Assembly: GCA_012976225.1 (NCBI GenBank)
Contig: JAAVVG010000001.1
Span: 930,001-994,000 of the forward strand
Direction: 5' to 3'
DNA length: 64,000 bases
Source of the DNA: Golubevia sp. BC0850
Taxonomy: Eukaryota > Basidiomycota > Exobasidiomycetes > Golubeviales > Golubeviaceae
This document shows positions 1 through 10,302 of the stretch, in pieces. The translations under genes and the position numbers were made by a program. A model generated the notes under the pieces. The model searched no databases. It had not been told where the DNA came from and was given only the letters and a program-made list of their open reading frames with translations. Position 1 is the first letter of the stretch, and every line of letters begins with the position of its first letter.

Positions 1-949
1 AGCTTGATTATTACCAGGTAGAGGAGCGAAAACTTGAACGTTTCCATCTATCACGATGTAGAAGGAGAAGTCGGAATCTAAAGACAACGAATCTCCAGCT
101 ATTAGTCTTCGGGTTTGGAGATGTCTTGCTAGTTCGTGAAAGACCTGATTGAGAAGAGTTGACACGAAGAGATCGGTGAGATGAAGAAAAGAGGAGGTGG
201 CAAGACAGGAAGAGATAGAGATGTGAGAGGGTGGAAGAGATACCGAGAGGACTGGGCTGCCAGACAAAGTTACGCGAGCTCTGAGACATAGAGCTGACAG
301 CTCCACTCTTCTGAAGCGATCTAAGATGGAGAGCGATGAATCCCAAGAGGATTAAGGTTCTTTTCTGTCCTCCTGCTGCTGCTTTCCCTTTTGCCAAACC
401 TCATCTTCACCTGCTCCTCTTGTTCTCTGTGCTACTCACAGGTTTCTCTAGATAACCAAAGATTCTGATAGCTTGTAAGAACTCATCCAAATAGGAATGG
501 AAACCTTCTTTGCCATTGCCATCAGTTCCATCTATCTGGACGTCTGGGTCAAGATTAAAGCCCATGTCCTTCTCCAAAGGGACTTCCCTCAACCTCTCAT
601 AACGATTGAGATGTCTATACCTGAGCCATACTAGTAAAGTGATGATTCCGATGAAGAATAAAAGTAGGATTGAAGGGAAAGTTAAACGAAAAGTGAAAGA
701 ATAGTGTAGGATCGAGAAAAAGAAAGTTGGTAGAGTGATGGTACTGAAGTGAATGAGAGAGGCTAGGAGGGAAAGCAAAGAGGTGGTTAAAGTGAAAAGT
801 GAAGTGAAGACGTTGGTCAAAGGAGATGAAGTTGAAGTTGAAGCAACTTGAGTAGTTTGAGGCGAAGATGAATCTGACTGCAGAGAAGAGAAAACCGAAG
901 AGATGGAAGACGTCGCAGAGGAAAGAGCTGGCGTCATTCTGAATCTCAA
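1..949 (-). CDS. NTE1: Lysophospholipase NTE1 (5' part, runs off window start)
   Basis: Neuropathy-target-esterase-type phospholipase B of the ER membrane, which deacylates phosphatidylcholine to glycerophosphocholine. Only the N-terminus is present. Exon 1 is 440-949 and exon 2 is 1-144 (open at the edge); the intron 145-439 runs GTGAGT...CAG. Exon 1 encodes a Ser/Thr-rich lead, hydrophobic stretches around residues 50-110 and a short basic WLRYRHLNRYERLR segment after the last one. Exon 2 reads VFHELARHLQTRRLIAGDSL and then DFSFYIVIDGNVQVFAPLPG, which is the start of the first cyclic-nucleotide-binding-like domain of NTE1. The patatin domain lies outside the window. The start is either the ATG at 949 or the one at 937. 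The family match is firm; the exact start is not. Confidence 0.88.
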
Positions 950-1153
950 AGGTACAACCCAAAGTTGGGTCTTGGTTGATTTGGTTTATTCAAGGGTGGA
1001 TGGACGATGGGGGGGGGGAGGAGGGAGGAGAAAGGATATCAAGGACCACCCAAGTGATCGAAGGGCTCAAGGGCAATTTTGTGGGCCCCTAAACTCAGGT
1101 CTGTCGACACCTGATTTCGTTCACCTCCATCAAATTTCAATTCCAAAAAGAGA

Positions 1154-1408
1154 CTACGTTGTGCTTGTCTGGGATACTGACGAGGAGACAGCTTTCATTG
1201 TGTTCTCCTTCGCAGCCTGAATGGTCTTGGGAAAGCTACTACTATCCCTCATTCTCACCACACTCCTGGCTATGAACAAGCCTAGTGTGAGGATACCTAA
1301 CACATATCCAGGATGGGTTTTTGCCATGAGCTCAAATCGAACAGACGTCCCCAGTTCCAAGTTGAAACGATTTCCTATACGACCACTCTCTTTTCCAACT
1401 TTCGGCAT
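1154..1408 (-). CDS. Small single-pass membrane protein, unknown function
   Basis: An 84-codon open frame beginning with ATG, about 200 bp upstream of NTE1 on the same strand. It encodes a polar, basic N-terminus, one hydrophobic segment (GYVLGILTLGLFIARSVV, about residues 34-51), and a Ser/Thr-rich tail ending SQTSTT. I do not recognise the family; the size and single membrane segment suggest a small organellar or ER membrane protein. A 42-nt GTGAGA...CAG stretch inside the frame (after ARSV) is also 3n in length, but is shorter than the other introns here and was left in. It is supported only by the open frame, the plausible composition and the membrane segment. Confidence 0.42.
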   Translation of the reverse strand: MPKVGKESGRIGNRFNLELGTSVRFELMAKTHPGYVLGILTLGLFIARSVVRMRDSSSFPKTIQAAKENTMKAVSSSVSQTSTT

Positions 1409-2063
1409 TGTTTTTCTTGACCTTCCAGTGTCAAATCATTCTTTCTCTTCCTTTTCTTGTCTTTCTTATTTCTCTTCCGAAAGTTCTTTTCTTTCTCCTT
1501 CGAGTTCCGTCTCTTGCGAGCTACTCCCGAAATCGAAACTATTCCTCTCTCTTAAGACCGCCTGGGCTCTCAGCCTTCACTCTCCTACCGAAAGAGTCCC
1601 AAAAGGTGTTCCGAAAATTAAATCAAAGCTGTAAGATCCAGACGAGACTGGAGCGGAGAGAAGTTTCTGATGGTAATAGATGCGTCGCGAAGAGACCGTC
1701 AACAGAGAGAAACCTGAGACCGACAGCAAAAAGGTACGGAGAGGTGCTGGTCCTTGATTGTGCATTCTTGAGTAGTGAATAGAATTGTAGGGCATGTAGA
1801 AGTCCTTCCGTTTACAGCGAGCTGAGAGCCGCCAAAAAGAGCAGTGGAGAATGGAGTGAGATCACTTCTTTTCTTCAATCGTCAAACTCGAGGCTGCTTG
1901 CTCAGTTCTGAAAAGGTTTCAGTTAAACTTTGGATGAATTACTCGGGAATAAAGAAAGACGTGAATGCGAAAATAGGTGATTCTTATAAAAAGGAGTGGA
2001 GCGAGTGCGATTGTTCTTTGAGCTACGATACAGTTTCTATATTTACAGTGTTGGAGTCAGTAT
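1409..2063. other. Intergenic, no gene seen
   Basis: It holds the upstream region of the small membrane protein and the 3' flank of the CHRD gene. Open frames of 70-140 codons occur on both strands, but they show no conserved motif, no splice-consistent extension and pyrimidine- or purine-skewed composition. No RNA gene was recognised. Confidence 0.5.
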
Positions 2064-3436
2064 TCACTTGGCTCTGTACAGATTTCCTCTGATAGCGCCG
2101 GCGGCGAAATCGAAGGTATGAGTGTCAGCAAAGAATCCTTCTGGGTTCTGTTCGAGAGCCTTGAGGGAGAATCCAGAGGCGGAGCCAGTGTCAATTCCAG
2201 TGTCCGCGTTGTTCAAACCAGTGGTGAAAGGTCCTGTACAGAGCAAGCGACAGAGGAAAAAGTTAGAAGGGGAGCTGAATAAGAGTTCGGGAGAGTGAAA
2301 CAAACTCACCTTGAATACAAGCTTCAGAAGTTCTCTTCTTGCTTCCGATGAGCTTTCCGATCTTGGATTGAGTTGGGTTCTTGAATGCGAGTCTTGGTGG
2401 ACCAGCGCTTCCGAAGTTTCCTTGGTGGATACTGAGAGAAGAGAAAGAGAGGCAGAAAAAGGTAAGAACCAAGTCGCTGTGCCGATTTATTTCGAGGCAG
2501 AAGTCAATACTCACTGAGTGGCAGTCTTGGCTGGTGAGAAGTATTCCCCATCAACTCCAATGGTGACAATCTTGTAGCAGAGAATGTCCTTCTCTGAGTT
2601 GATCTTGAGCTCGAAGGTACCTCTTCCGTTTGGCTTACCAGCTGGTTTCGAACCATCGTTGGCGACGATCTGGGAAGAAGTGGCCTCGGTCTTGAGGATC
2701 GAAGTGAAATGCTTTGGGTCTTTGACTTCTCTCTCGGACTTGACTAGGTTTGCACGCACAGCTCCGGGGAGGAATTGAGCAGTGTGAGTATCTCCGAAGA
2801 AGGCAGCAGGATCAGCTTCGATCTGAGCGAGAGAGAATCCACTTTCCGATCCCGAGTCGATTCCATTGGTCTCGATACCAGTCTCGAAGGGTCCCTTGAG
2901 ACATCCGGCTGATTTACGAATCTCCTTTCCGTTACGGTCGGCCTTGCGCTCTGGGTTGGGGAAGGCGATTCTTGGAGGTCCAGCGGCTCCTTTGGCAGCT
3001 TGGTGGATGTGGGTGGCGGTATCTGAAGGGGAAGGGGAGAAGAAGTAGAAAGGGAAGAGGAGCGTCAGAGGGAGGACAAAGCTGGAAAAGAACGAACAAA
3101 TAAGAAGCATAAACACTCACCAGCTGGAGAAGAGTAGTCTCCGGTAACTCCTTCGAGTTCAAGGTCGTAACAGATCTTATCCTCCTTGGAGTTGATGAAG
3201 TAGTTGAACCTTCCGATGGCACCTGGTTCACCTGGAGCGGCTACGTTTCCAGTAGCGATGACTTGACCTGGCTCAGCTCTGACGAAGTAAGCTGAAGTAA
3301 ACTCCTTTGGTGCTGAGGTCTGCTTCTTTCCGTTGAGTAGGTTGGAGAGAGTGTTGGTGATTGGAGCAGGGGTAGCGCCGACTTGACTGAGAGACAAGGA
3401 TAGAACGATTAAAGAGGCGGTAATAGAGATTTGCAT
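2064..3436 (-). CDS. Secreted protein with two CHRD domains
   Basis: Four exons: 3121-3436, 2515-3022, 2310-2431 and 2064-2233, giving 371 aa. It starts with a clear signal peptide (MQISITASLIVLSLSLSQVGA). Two CHRD (chordin-like) repeats follow, one roughly residues 40-190 and the other 200-370. Each has the core HIHQ-x5-8-AGPPR-(I/L)-AF-(P/K)-NP followed by a Cys-(L/I)-(K/Q)-GPF segment, a Gly/Ser-rich piece, and a closing F-(F)-(G/A)-DTHT...GA-(V/I)-R-(G/A)-NL strand. Fungal CHRD proteins are extracellular and poorly characterised. The repeats share the motif order but differ in sequence, so the duplication is old. The splice sites are GTGAGT, and the joins restore the HIHQ and QGPF motifs across introns. 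A TATAAAA box lies about 115 bp upstream. Confidence 0.85.
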
Positions 3437-3548
3437 GATGTACGGAGAATGGAAGGTTAAGGTAGATGAAGGGCGCTTGAGTGTAACTTGAAGAGGTTGC
3501 TTGAGGACTGCTGGAGGAGCAATACTTAGATGTGCAGATTCTTCCACC

Positions 3549-3555
3549 TTTTATA
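3549..3555 (-). promoter_or_regulatory. TATA box of the CHRD gene
   Basis: TATAAAA on the minus strand, about 113 nt upstream of the CHRD start codon, within a short promoter. The position suits a fungal TATA element and a strongly expressed secreted protein. The assignment is from sequence only. Confidence 0.45.
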
Positions 3556-4150
3556 CCTTTTCTCTAACTTTTCTCAAGTGAGCTTGTCAGAACGCCATCT
3601 CCTTAGCATCAAGAGAAGATGGAGGAGGAGATGGTACCAGCCCGGGGGGAAGTGTGGCAAAATCGTATGACACCCGTCTTGGAAAAGGCTTTGACCGACT
3701 GTCCAAGACTTTTTCTCTGATTCTCCTTTTCCTTGTCATGGGCGAATGCAGATCATTCTGACGGGGCAGATTGGTCAGGGGAAAAGCAGTGAGGGGGAAG
3801 GTATCGCTGTGGAGGCTCGTATCACTTGGCGAAGGTACATAAATGTCTGGGTCAAAGATTTTCCTAACCACCGGGAAGCAAGATCCGTGTATGGGTTCGA
3901 CAGTTCATTCGGAAAACGAGGAAAAGTGATTCTATTATTACGATTGATAGTGATACAGATAGGGATAGAAGAGGAAAGTTGACGAAAGAGATGTGAAACG
4001 TGGGTGGCGGGCGGAGCCGGTGATTAGAGCGGATTGGAAGACAAGACCCAACCCACGGTGAATTTATATACAAGAACGAATCGAATGAAAACCTGCTAAG
4101 GATCAAGATCGATTTCGATAGGAAAGAAGAAGAGAGAGAGAGGCTCGAAA
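3556..4150. other. Intergenic, no gene seen
   Basis: This lies between the CHRD promoter and the 3' end of the Ser-rich gene. Frames of 80-100 codons on both strands show no domain or convincing splice structure. It probably holds CHRD upstream sequence plus the 3' UTR of the neighbouring gene. Confidence 0.45.
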
Positions 4151-6982
4151 TCACTTGAACCACCCATCGGTGAAAGCCCTTTCATCTCCGTTTTCCTCGC
4201 TCATTCTGAACCCGCTGGCTGGAGGAGAACCGATCTCGGAAGGAATGCTCCACTGACTGCTCCTACTGTCCTCCTTTCTCGAAGCTGGAAGAGAGGGAAC
4301 TCCACCCGTTCCAGGGATGTGAACGAGCTTCAATCCTCTTAAGAATTCTGGTTCGAGATCGAAGTCGAAATCGAAAGGACTTTGACTGGCTAGAGATACT
4401 GTTCTGGGAACGTCGGGATTGTAGTTGGTGGCTCTGGAGAAACGTGAGGGTAGTGCTTCGTCCGAGATGAGGGAAGAAGGGATCCGTCGAGGAGCGCTGG
4501 ACGTCCAACTCTGGGAGAACATGCTGTCTCTGAGCACTCCGCTTGATACAGATCCTTGCTGAATTGAATTCCTGTCCTTGCTGAAGACCGAGTTTAAATG
4601 GGTGGTTGAGGTGGACGTGCGAGAGAGTTGCGAAGCGTTGAAATTTCCGAAAGACGAAGACAGAGATTGTGAGAATTGATCGGTCTGTCCATCTACTTCA
4701 TCAGAGTCTTTAAATCCTAGATCCAAGCTCAGACTGAACCTGTCCGGTTCAGGCAGTTGAGACGATCTGCCACCTTCTCGATGGCTCGAAGAGAAAGTCG
4801 AATGTTCGTTCCCTGCTTCTCCAAAACTCTCTCTTTGAAGATTGTTGGGGATCTGAATGGAGCTAGAGGGAGAAGCCCCTTTGCTCTCGATCTTTGAACC
4901 TTTATGACTGGAAATTGAGAATAGACCAGAGAGCTTCTTCCTCGCTTTTCCAGAGATCGAGAGTGAACCGACACGTTGGAGACTTCCAGACGAGGTCTCA
5001 TCGTCGACTCTAGTAGCATCTTGACTTTCTGAGGCACCGGCTGAGCTGGGAGGTGGAGGCGCGCTCTTAGAAGGGAGAGGGAAGGACGAGGTAGAGTTTG
5101 AAGGCTTTTCATGTGAAGGCTCCTGCTCCTCCAGATCTGCGGGATGCATCTTTGATCTTCCCATGAAGAGTCCTGATTCCACTCTGTGACCAGCCATGTT
5201 GACGACGGAAGCTGGTGAACTCAGCTCTGTTGTCCGCGGTTCTATGAGTGGACTGCCATCCGAAGCGGAAGCTGATCCAGAGCTGCTGAGTCCGGGATTG
5301 TGAGATAAATTGCTATTGACCGATAGAAGAGAAGGAGAGGGTCTCAAGGTCGTTCCAGCGGCACCAGGGGATGGCAGTCGGCTTGGAGATCGGTTCAGTT
5401 CTGACTGAGCGAGGTCCTCAGTCTGTCTCGTTCCATGGGAAGTTCCGGGGACCTTTCTAGTCGAGAGCTGAGAAGCTGAAGCCGCAGTCCTTGAATCCGA
5501 AGTCGATCGTAGATGTGATCTAGGCGGACGTCGAGGTGGGGCGGGAGTTCCCGAAGTTGAGAAGTGGCAACCGCTTCTCATCAAGCCCACAGAACCTGAT
5601 TCTGATCGATTGAGGGCGTAAGCTGGCAGAGGGTTGGGGTCGAATCTAGGTCTGCGGCTAGCTGGAGGAGTCCTTCCTCTGACGTTTGCGTTCCTGACAG
5701 CTTGAGGGGATGGAAGATTCAGGGGGGTGATGTAGACCTTGCTCTTGCTTCCAGGTTGATGTACTGATCCAGACTTACTGTAGCTCGTGATGAAGTCACT
5801 GACGCTGTTGAATGACCTCTGCTTTTTTAACTCGACCTCTTGCTCGAAAGAAGCGCCAGCGCTACAGCTTCTCGCCATCGAGCTTGAACTTGGAGATGCT
5901 CCTCTAGGACTCCAGAGAGCGAAAGAAGGGCTTCCGAGTCTTCCGGGCTGCATCGAGTTGACCTCCGCTGCTCTAGCTGCACCTTGTAGCTCCTCTTCCC
6001 AGTCGAGAAGATCATCTGTAGCGATGATGCTTGAGAAACCAGAATCTCGACCTCGAATCTTGGTAGCTTGGTTCTTTGAAATGAAAGAATTTCCACTGGA
6101 AGAGTCCGGTGAAGCGATCGAAGAATGGGGAGACGTGATTGGCGCTTGGAGGCCAGCTGCAGCGACTTGAGACGTTTGCTTACCCCTACCTAGAGATCCG
6201 AAAGATAGAGAGCCGAGTTCCATGCTCATGCTGTTTCTCCTAGCAGGGGTGCTCAGAATAGCAGGCAGGAGACTCTGTCTCGGCTTGTCACTGTTGACGG
6301 ATTTGATCGATGGACTCCTCCTTGAGGTAGGCTCCTCTGCTCCTGGCCCGACTTCCCATCCTTCGGTATTGAGTCCCAGAACTTTCCTAGCCTTTGCTCC
6401 TGGAAGATCATCCTCGACGAGATGAGAGGGCTCCGTCGAATTTGCAGCCCCGTTGAGAAGTTCTTCCTCCTCCTCGTCCTCTCCGTCCGACCAGTGAGAG
6501 GTTCCCCCTTCGCTCATTGAACTTGATCCGATTCCGAGTCCTCTACTTTTGGAATGTTGTAAGAAATGCTGCGATTGATCGTTCGATGAAGGGAGGGAGC
6601 TCGGGAACGAGGAGGTTTCCGAGGCACTGGCTGATCTTAGAATCTCTGTAGCATCTCCCGGAGCATCCAAAGACTGAGAAAAAGAATGGAAAGAATCATC
6701 GGGAGGTGAGCTTGAGGAAGAACTTGGGAAAAGGATAGGTTCCGGAAGGATCGTAGGTCGAAGAGATCTTCTTGGATTCGAAGGGCGAGTTGAGGGTACC
6801 GGAGACTTGGAAGACTTCAAGCTGGAAAACTTGTGGGAGGAAGTCTTGACCGAGAGTTTCTTCTTGGAGTTGAGTGAAGAGGCAGTTTGGATTTGGTCGA
6901 GAGATCTGCTTTTCGTTAGACCTGACATCAGTCTGAGCTGACCAGAGGAGCTCGGAGGGAAAGGTCCTGATAGTGGATCCAT
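4151..6982 (-). CDS. Large Ser/Pro-rich disordered protein, unknown function
   Basis: A single uninterrupted frame of 943 codons from MDPLSGPFPPSSS to DGWFK. It is very rich in Ser, Pro, Arg and Gly, with many S/T-P and R-x-x-S sites, and is predicted to be almost wholly disordered. I see no catalytic domain, membrane segment or signal peptide. Short ordered-looking islands include an acidic block (about residues 165-180), a DDLLDWEEELQGAARAAEV helix in the middle, and an FDFDFDLEPEFLRGLKLVHI stretch near the C-terminus that could be a docking motif. Such proteins are often phosphoregulated scaffolds at bud neck or cortex, but that is inference. A 5' UTR intron (7011-7095) is likely. Confidence 0.8.
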   Translation of the reverse strand: MDPLSGPFPPSSSGQLRLMSGLTKSRSLDQIQTASSLNSKKKLSVKTSSHKFSSLKSSKSPVPSTRPSNPRRSLRPTILPEPILFPSSSSSSPPDDSFHSFSQSLDAPGDATEILRSASASETSSFPSSLPSSNDQSQHFLQHSKSRGLGIGSSSMSEGGTSHWSDGEDEEEEELLNGAANSTEPSHLVEDDLPGAKARKVLGLNTEGWEVGPGAEEPTSRRSPSIKSVNSDKPRQSLLPAILSTPARRNSMSMELGSLSFGSLGRGKQTSQVAAAGLQAPITSPHSSIASPDSSSGNSFISKNQATKIRGRDSGFSSIIATDDLLDWEEELQGAARAAEVNSMQPGRLGSPSFALWSPRGASPSSSSMARSCSAGASFEQEVELKKQRSFNSVSDFITSYSKSGSVHQPGSKSKVYITPLNLPSPQAVRNANVRGRTPPASRRPRFDPNPLPAYALNRSESGSVGLMRSGCHFSTSGTPAPPRRPPRSHLRSTSDSRTAASASQLSTRKVPGTSHGTRQTEDLAQSELNRSPSRLPSPGAAGTTLRPSPSLLSVNSNLSHNPGLSSSGSASASDGSPLIEPRTTELSSPASVVNMAGHRVESGLFMGRSKMHPADLEEQEPSHEKPSNSTSSFPLPSKSAPPPPSSAGASESQDATRVDDETSSGSLQRVGSLSISGKARKKLSGLFSISSHKGSKIESKGASPSSSIQIPNNLQRESFGEAGNEHSTFSSSHREGGRSSQLPEPDRFSLSLDLGFKDSDEVDGQTDQFSQSLSSSFGNFNASQLSRTSTSTTHLNSVFSKDRNSIQQGSVSSGVLRDSMFSQSWTSSAPRRIPSSLISDEALPSRFSRATNYNPDVPRTVSLASQSPFDFDFDLEPEFLRGLKLVHIPGTGGVPSLPASRKEDSRSSQWSIPSEIGSPPASGFRMSEENGDERAFTDGWFK

Positions 6983-7010
6983 GATCTGAACTTTTTTATA
7001 CAGATTGCTG

Positions 7011-7095
7011 CTGAGAAAAGAAGAAGAATCGAGGGTAAGTGTTTGTCAATGCTTCATCTTCTTTTCACTCCAAGAAAAGTGTGCAGTCCACTCAC
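7011..7095 (-). other. Possible 5' UTR intron of the Ser-rich gene
   Basis: The minus strand shows GCAA|GTGAGT at 7095 and a pyrimidine-rich TTTTCTCAG ending at 7011, about 30 nt before the ATG at 6982. The spacing and consensus match the genome's other introns. No coding test is possible in a UTR. Confidence 0.4.
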
Positions 7096-7680
7096 TTGCT
7101 CGATGTATCTTGCCGATTTGTACTAGGTCTGATAAGTGATGAGAGCTTCACTGGAGTTGAAAGTTGGTTTAGGAAAGAGGAGAAGAAGGAAAGGAAGAAA
7201 GATTGAACAAGTCCACAGAATGAAGCATGCGATCGTTTTGAAGGAATGGGCGTCAACGAGATTATCAAGCGAATGCTCCCCAATTGTCCAGGTGTTTTAA
7301 GGTTTTTGGAATGCAGAACGGACATTATTAAAATAGCTCTGGATTTCTCCACATTGGCTGCTGAGATTAAGGAAGCGTCTTGCAGGATTCTTGGAGAGAA
7401 GCAGCGTGGAGAGTGGAGATTGTCCAAGTGGGTGGCAGGAGTGAAGCAGAGGTCCAATTCTCGAAGAACCAGAGGTCCCTCTTGTAACCTTGCAACACTC
7501 AAACAACTCTGTGTCTAACTTTTTCAAGTACAATATCAACGTGCGAAGTCAGCTCTTGCAATACTGGAGCTTTGGCTGAACCAAATCGCGAAATAACAAT
7601 GACAAGCTTGTTTGTACAACGCGCTCTGACTTCCACTTTCCGCTTCTCCTCATCTTTCTAATAAAGTCAATAACTCAAAG
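7096..7680. promoter_or_regulatory. Divergent promoter region, Ser-rich gene / NSE4
   Basis: About 580 bp between two divergently transcribed genes, holding both upstream regions. Open frames here (for example 7092-7502 minus) have no recognisable domain. No TATA box or known site stands out. Confidence 0.4.
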
Positions 7681-9596
7681 ATGCCATCTTCTTCAAAGAA
7701 ACAGACGCAAAGTGATATCCAATGGATTGAAGGCTCAGAGGCTGCTCCATTCGTGTATGAACCTCAACAAGCAGCAAAGGAGAAGAGAGAAGTTAGGAAA
7801 GGATACAGAGCTCTCATCGCAGAGACCGAAGGTGAGTTGGTATCCGGGTTTGATATTGGGAGATGAACTAAGGGATATGTAGAGGAACAACTGGAAAGAT
7901 CACTCGGAAAAGACGCTTTGAAAGCTTGAATCTTTGACAACGTTTGGAAGAAGCAGAGATGTAGGAAAGGCCTCTCATCCCCTCGTCTCGTCTCCTCTCC
8001 TTAATTATTACACAGATGCTCAGAACAACATAACAGACTTCACAGCAGCTCAGCTGACAGACATGATCCATCGTGGAGATGATCTGAATAAGAAAGGTAA
8101 ATCTTTTCCTCACACATTGAACGGACCTCTATCTGCAACCCTAAAGAGCTCTCTCCAACTCTTCTGACCATGATCAAACGAATAACTATCCAATTACACA
8201 GTCAAGGCTCCAACCGAAGGAGTGTTAGACTCGCGATTCCTCATGAACATGTCGAATCTAGGTCATCAGAAAGCAAAGAGCATGAAGTTAGATTCAGAGA
8301 GTTTCGACATTGAGGAATACATGGTTAGCTTAGCCAAGTTCATTGGAGGAGGTTTGAGATCTGTTGGAGGTCAAACCAATCAATCTTCAATCGAGGAGGA
8401 TGAATTGGAAGGTGGCAATCTGGAAAGATGGGGTTGGGACAAGCTTGGTAGAACTGCCGCGCGGTATTCCCGAAGGGTTCCTACGATCGATTTCCTGTGA
8501 GTAGAAAGGGATTCAGGGATATGATCTAGGACTCGAAAGAGAGGAAAGATAGAAGACCAAGATGGAAGGGCAGGTCATCCTCTTTTCGCTTTCGAAGCTT
8601 TGATCTCTACTCATACTTTTCACTTCCACCTCTCTATTCTCCAGACTTGGGCCTCTAGAGGTCGAGCACAAGCAGCGTAAGGTTGGACTGCGTAAGAAGT
8701 TTGATCGTCCAGTACCAGAAGCCCAGGCTCAAAGGGTAAGTGATTCAATTCTTCCCTTCTTTGCCACGCATGAATTCATTCTCCTTCGTGCTATTCGCTG
8801 AATCTTCAATCTTTTCTTTATTCAAAATAGTTACAACAAGAAGACATTCAGAAGTCAGAGAACGAAACTACCAAGCTAGTTGAAAAGATTTACCAGAGGT
8901 TGGAGAGTGTAGGAGGCGAACAAGGAATCGAACTGTTCAAGTTTGCAATCAATCCTCACAGTTTCAGTGATACGGTGGAGAATCTCTTCTACATCAGCTT
9001 CTTGGTCAGAGATGGGAAAGTGGCTATCGAAGAGAATGATGATGGGATTCCAATCTTAAGTGAGTAGTGTTTTTGCCCAGCTGAAAGCAGACGTTCCTTC
9101 CTTTCGTTTCCCAAGACGAGATTCGAGTAGACGATGAGGGGATTAGAGTAGGCGATCAGGAGAAGGCAAACCACAAAGAATCTTCAGTGACTTTCCTTCC
9201 CCGGTTCTGTCTGAATTCTCCTTCTCGACCTCTCAACCCTTTTCCCCTCTTTCTTCTTTGGCCCTTCTCTCATATTCTCGGACCTACAGCTGCAGTAGAT
9301 GTGCCTACCAAAAAAGATTTCGATGAAGGCTTGACCTCGATTCAGCTTATCGTGGAGTTCGAAATGGAAACTTGGAAGGTGAGTCAGGTTATCATCTGTT
9401 TCGGGATTCCTTCCCCGTTTCAGCTTCTTCGTTTCTGATTCTTTACGATTTCATTGACTCCCGACTCTGCTCGCTGTCACTAACGAATTCCCTTCCACAG
9501 GATCTAGTCGAAGCCTTCGATATCACAGAACCAATGATCCCAACTCGTAAAGTTTCCTCCCAGGGAGTTCCAAAAGCCAACAAATGGTATGCTTGA
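7681..9596 (+). CDS. NSE4: SMC5-SMC6 complex kleisin subunit NSE4
   Basis: Seven exons: 7681-7831, 8016-8096, 8202-8496, 8645-8735, 8831-9059, 9290-9378 and 9501-9596, giving 343 aa. Nse4 is the kleisin of the SMC5/6 complex and bridges the SMC heads with Nse1 and Nse3 in DNA repair and replication. The N-terminal helix reads KREVRKGYRALIAETE, the usual Nse4 start. The middle gives DSRFLMNMSNLGHQKAKSMK. The C-terminal winged-helix domain gives ELFKFAINPHSFSDTVENLF-YISFLVRDGKVA, then ETWKDLVEAFDITEPMIPTR. All joins keep frame. The 3' end is uncertain: a GTATGC donor inside the last codons (after 9586) could splice to 9737-9857 and replace the last three residues with a longer tail (380 aa). 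Confidence 0.92.
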
Positions 9597-9857
9597 AAGC
9601 ATCACCTTAATACCAAATATCACTTTCAGTTTTGTTCCGTTTTCTTGGATACTCGATTCTCATGCTCTTCTTTTTTGCTTTTGTTCTCATTCATTCTGGC
9701 TGCTGTACTGTTAATAAAATCTGCCATCTCCTTCAGGATTCTGTGTCAGAGTGATGCTCTCGCTCGAAGAGTCCAGAACATAATTTACGAGAAGCCAGGA
9801 ATCTTCGAGGGCGAGAATAAGGGATTAGGCGATGAGGGAGATTGGGAGATGAGATGA

Positions 9858-10302
9858 TTCCGTTAGAGGGGCGATTAAGGGGCCGAATACGATCAAAGGC
9901 AGAAGTGTGTGGTAGCAATGTTCCAGAAAACATGTGAAAGGAAGAAATAGAATGGATTCATAGGATCCAAAGGGCATGGAAGACGATGGAAGGAATGACG
10001 TGGAATACACTGTGCTATCTTCTCCTTAAGACCACAACAATCTTCGACCACCGTTTCCCCTTTATTTCCCTCTCTTCTCCTTAGAATTCAAATAGTGAGT
10101 GAATGATCTGCCTCCATTTGGTTCACTTGGTTCACGCACTAAAGACAAACTTGAATACTAATCTCTCTTTCTCCTCTCCTCTCCTCTCCTCTCCTCAGAC
10201 CTACCACTACCCTCATCCACATCGTCCTCTTCAACTTCAACTTCTACTACTCCTACTTCCTTTCCTTTACTTTCTGACTTCAACTTCAACTTCTTCTAGT
10301 CC
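9858..10302 (+). promoter_or_regulatory. Promoter and 5' UTR of the HAC1-like gene
   Basis: It contains a TGACGTGG motif at 9996-10003 and a likely 5' UTR intron from GTGAGT at 10095 to TAG at 10299. That intron holds five perfect CTCCT repeats (10171-10195) inside a long pyrimidine tract. The ATG follows four nucleotides after the acceptor. No other gene is seen. Confidence 0.5.
9996..10003 (+). promoter_or_regulatory. TGACGTGG element (XBP1/Hac1-type UPRE)
   Basis: This is an exact match to the metazoan XBP1 unfolded-protein-response element core, about 100 bp upstream of the putative 5' UTR intron and 300 bp upstream of the HAC1-like ATG. HAC1 genes in fungi are known to activate themselves, so an autoregulatory site is plausible. 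An 8-mer occurs by chance about once per 33 kb counting both strands, so position rather than the match alone carries the argument. Confidence 0.4.

Noticed and set aside
5787-6170. Open frame antisense to the Ser-rich protein, and similar antisense frames at 35801-36061, 36555-37061 and 54993-55235
   Set aside because: They lie opposite long low-complexity or conserved coding frames, have no motif and no splice signals; they are shadows of codon bias.
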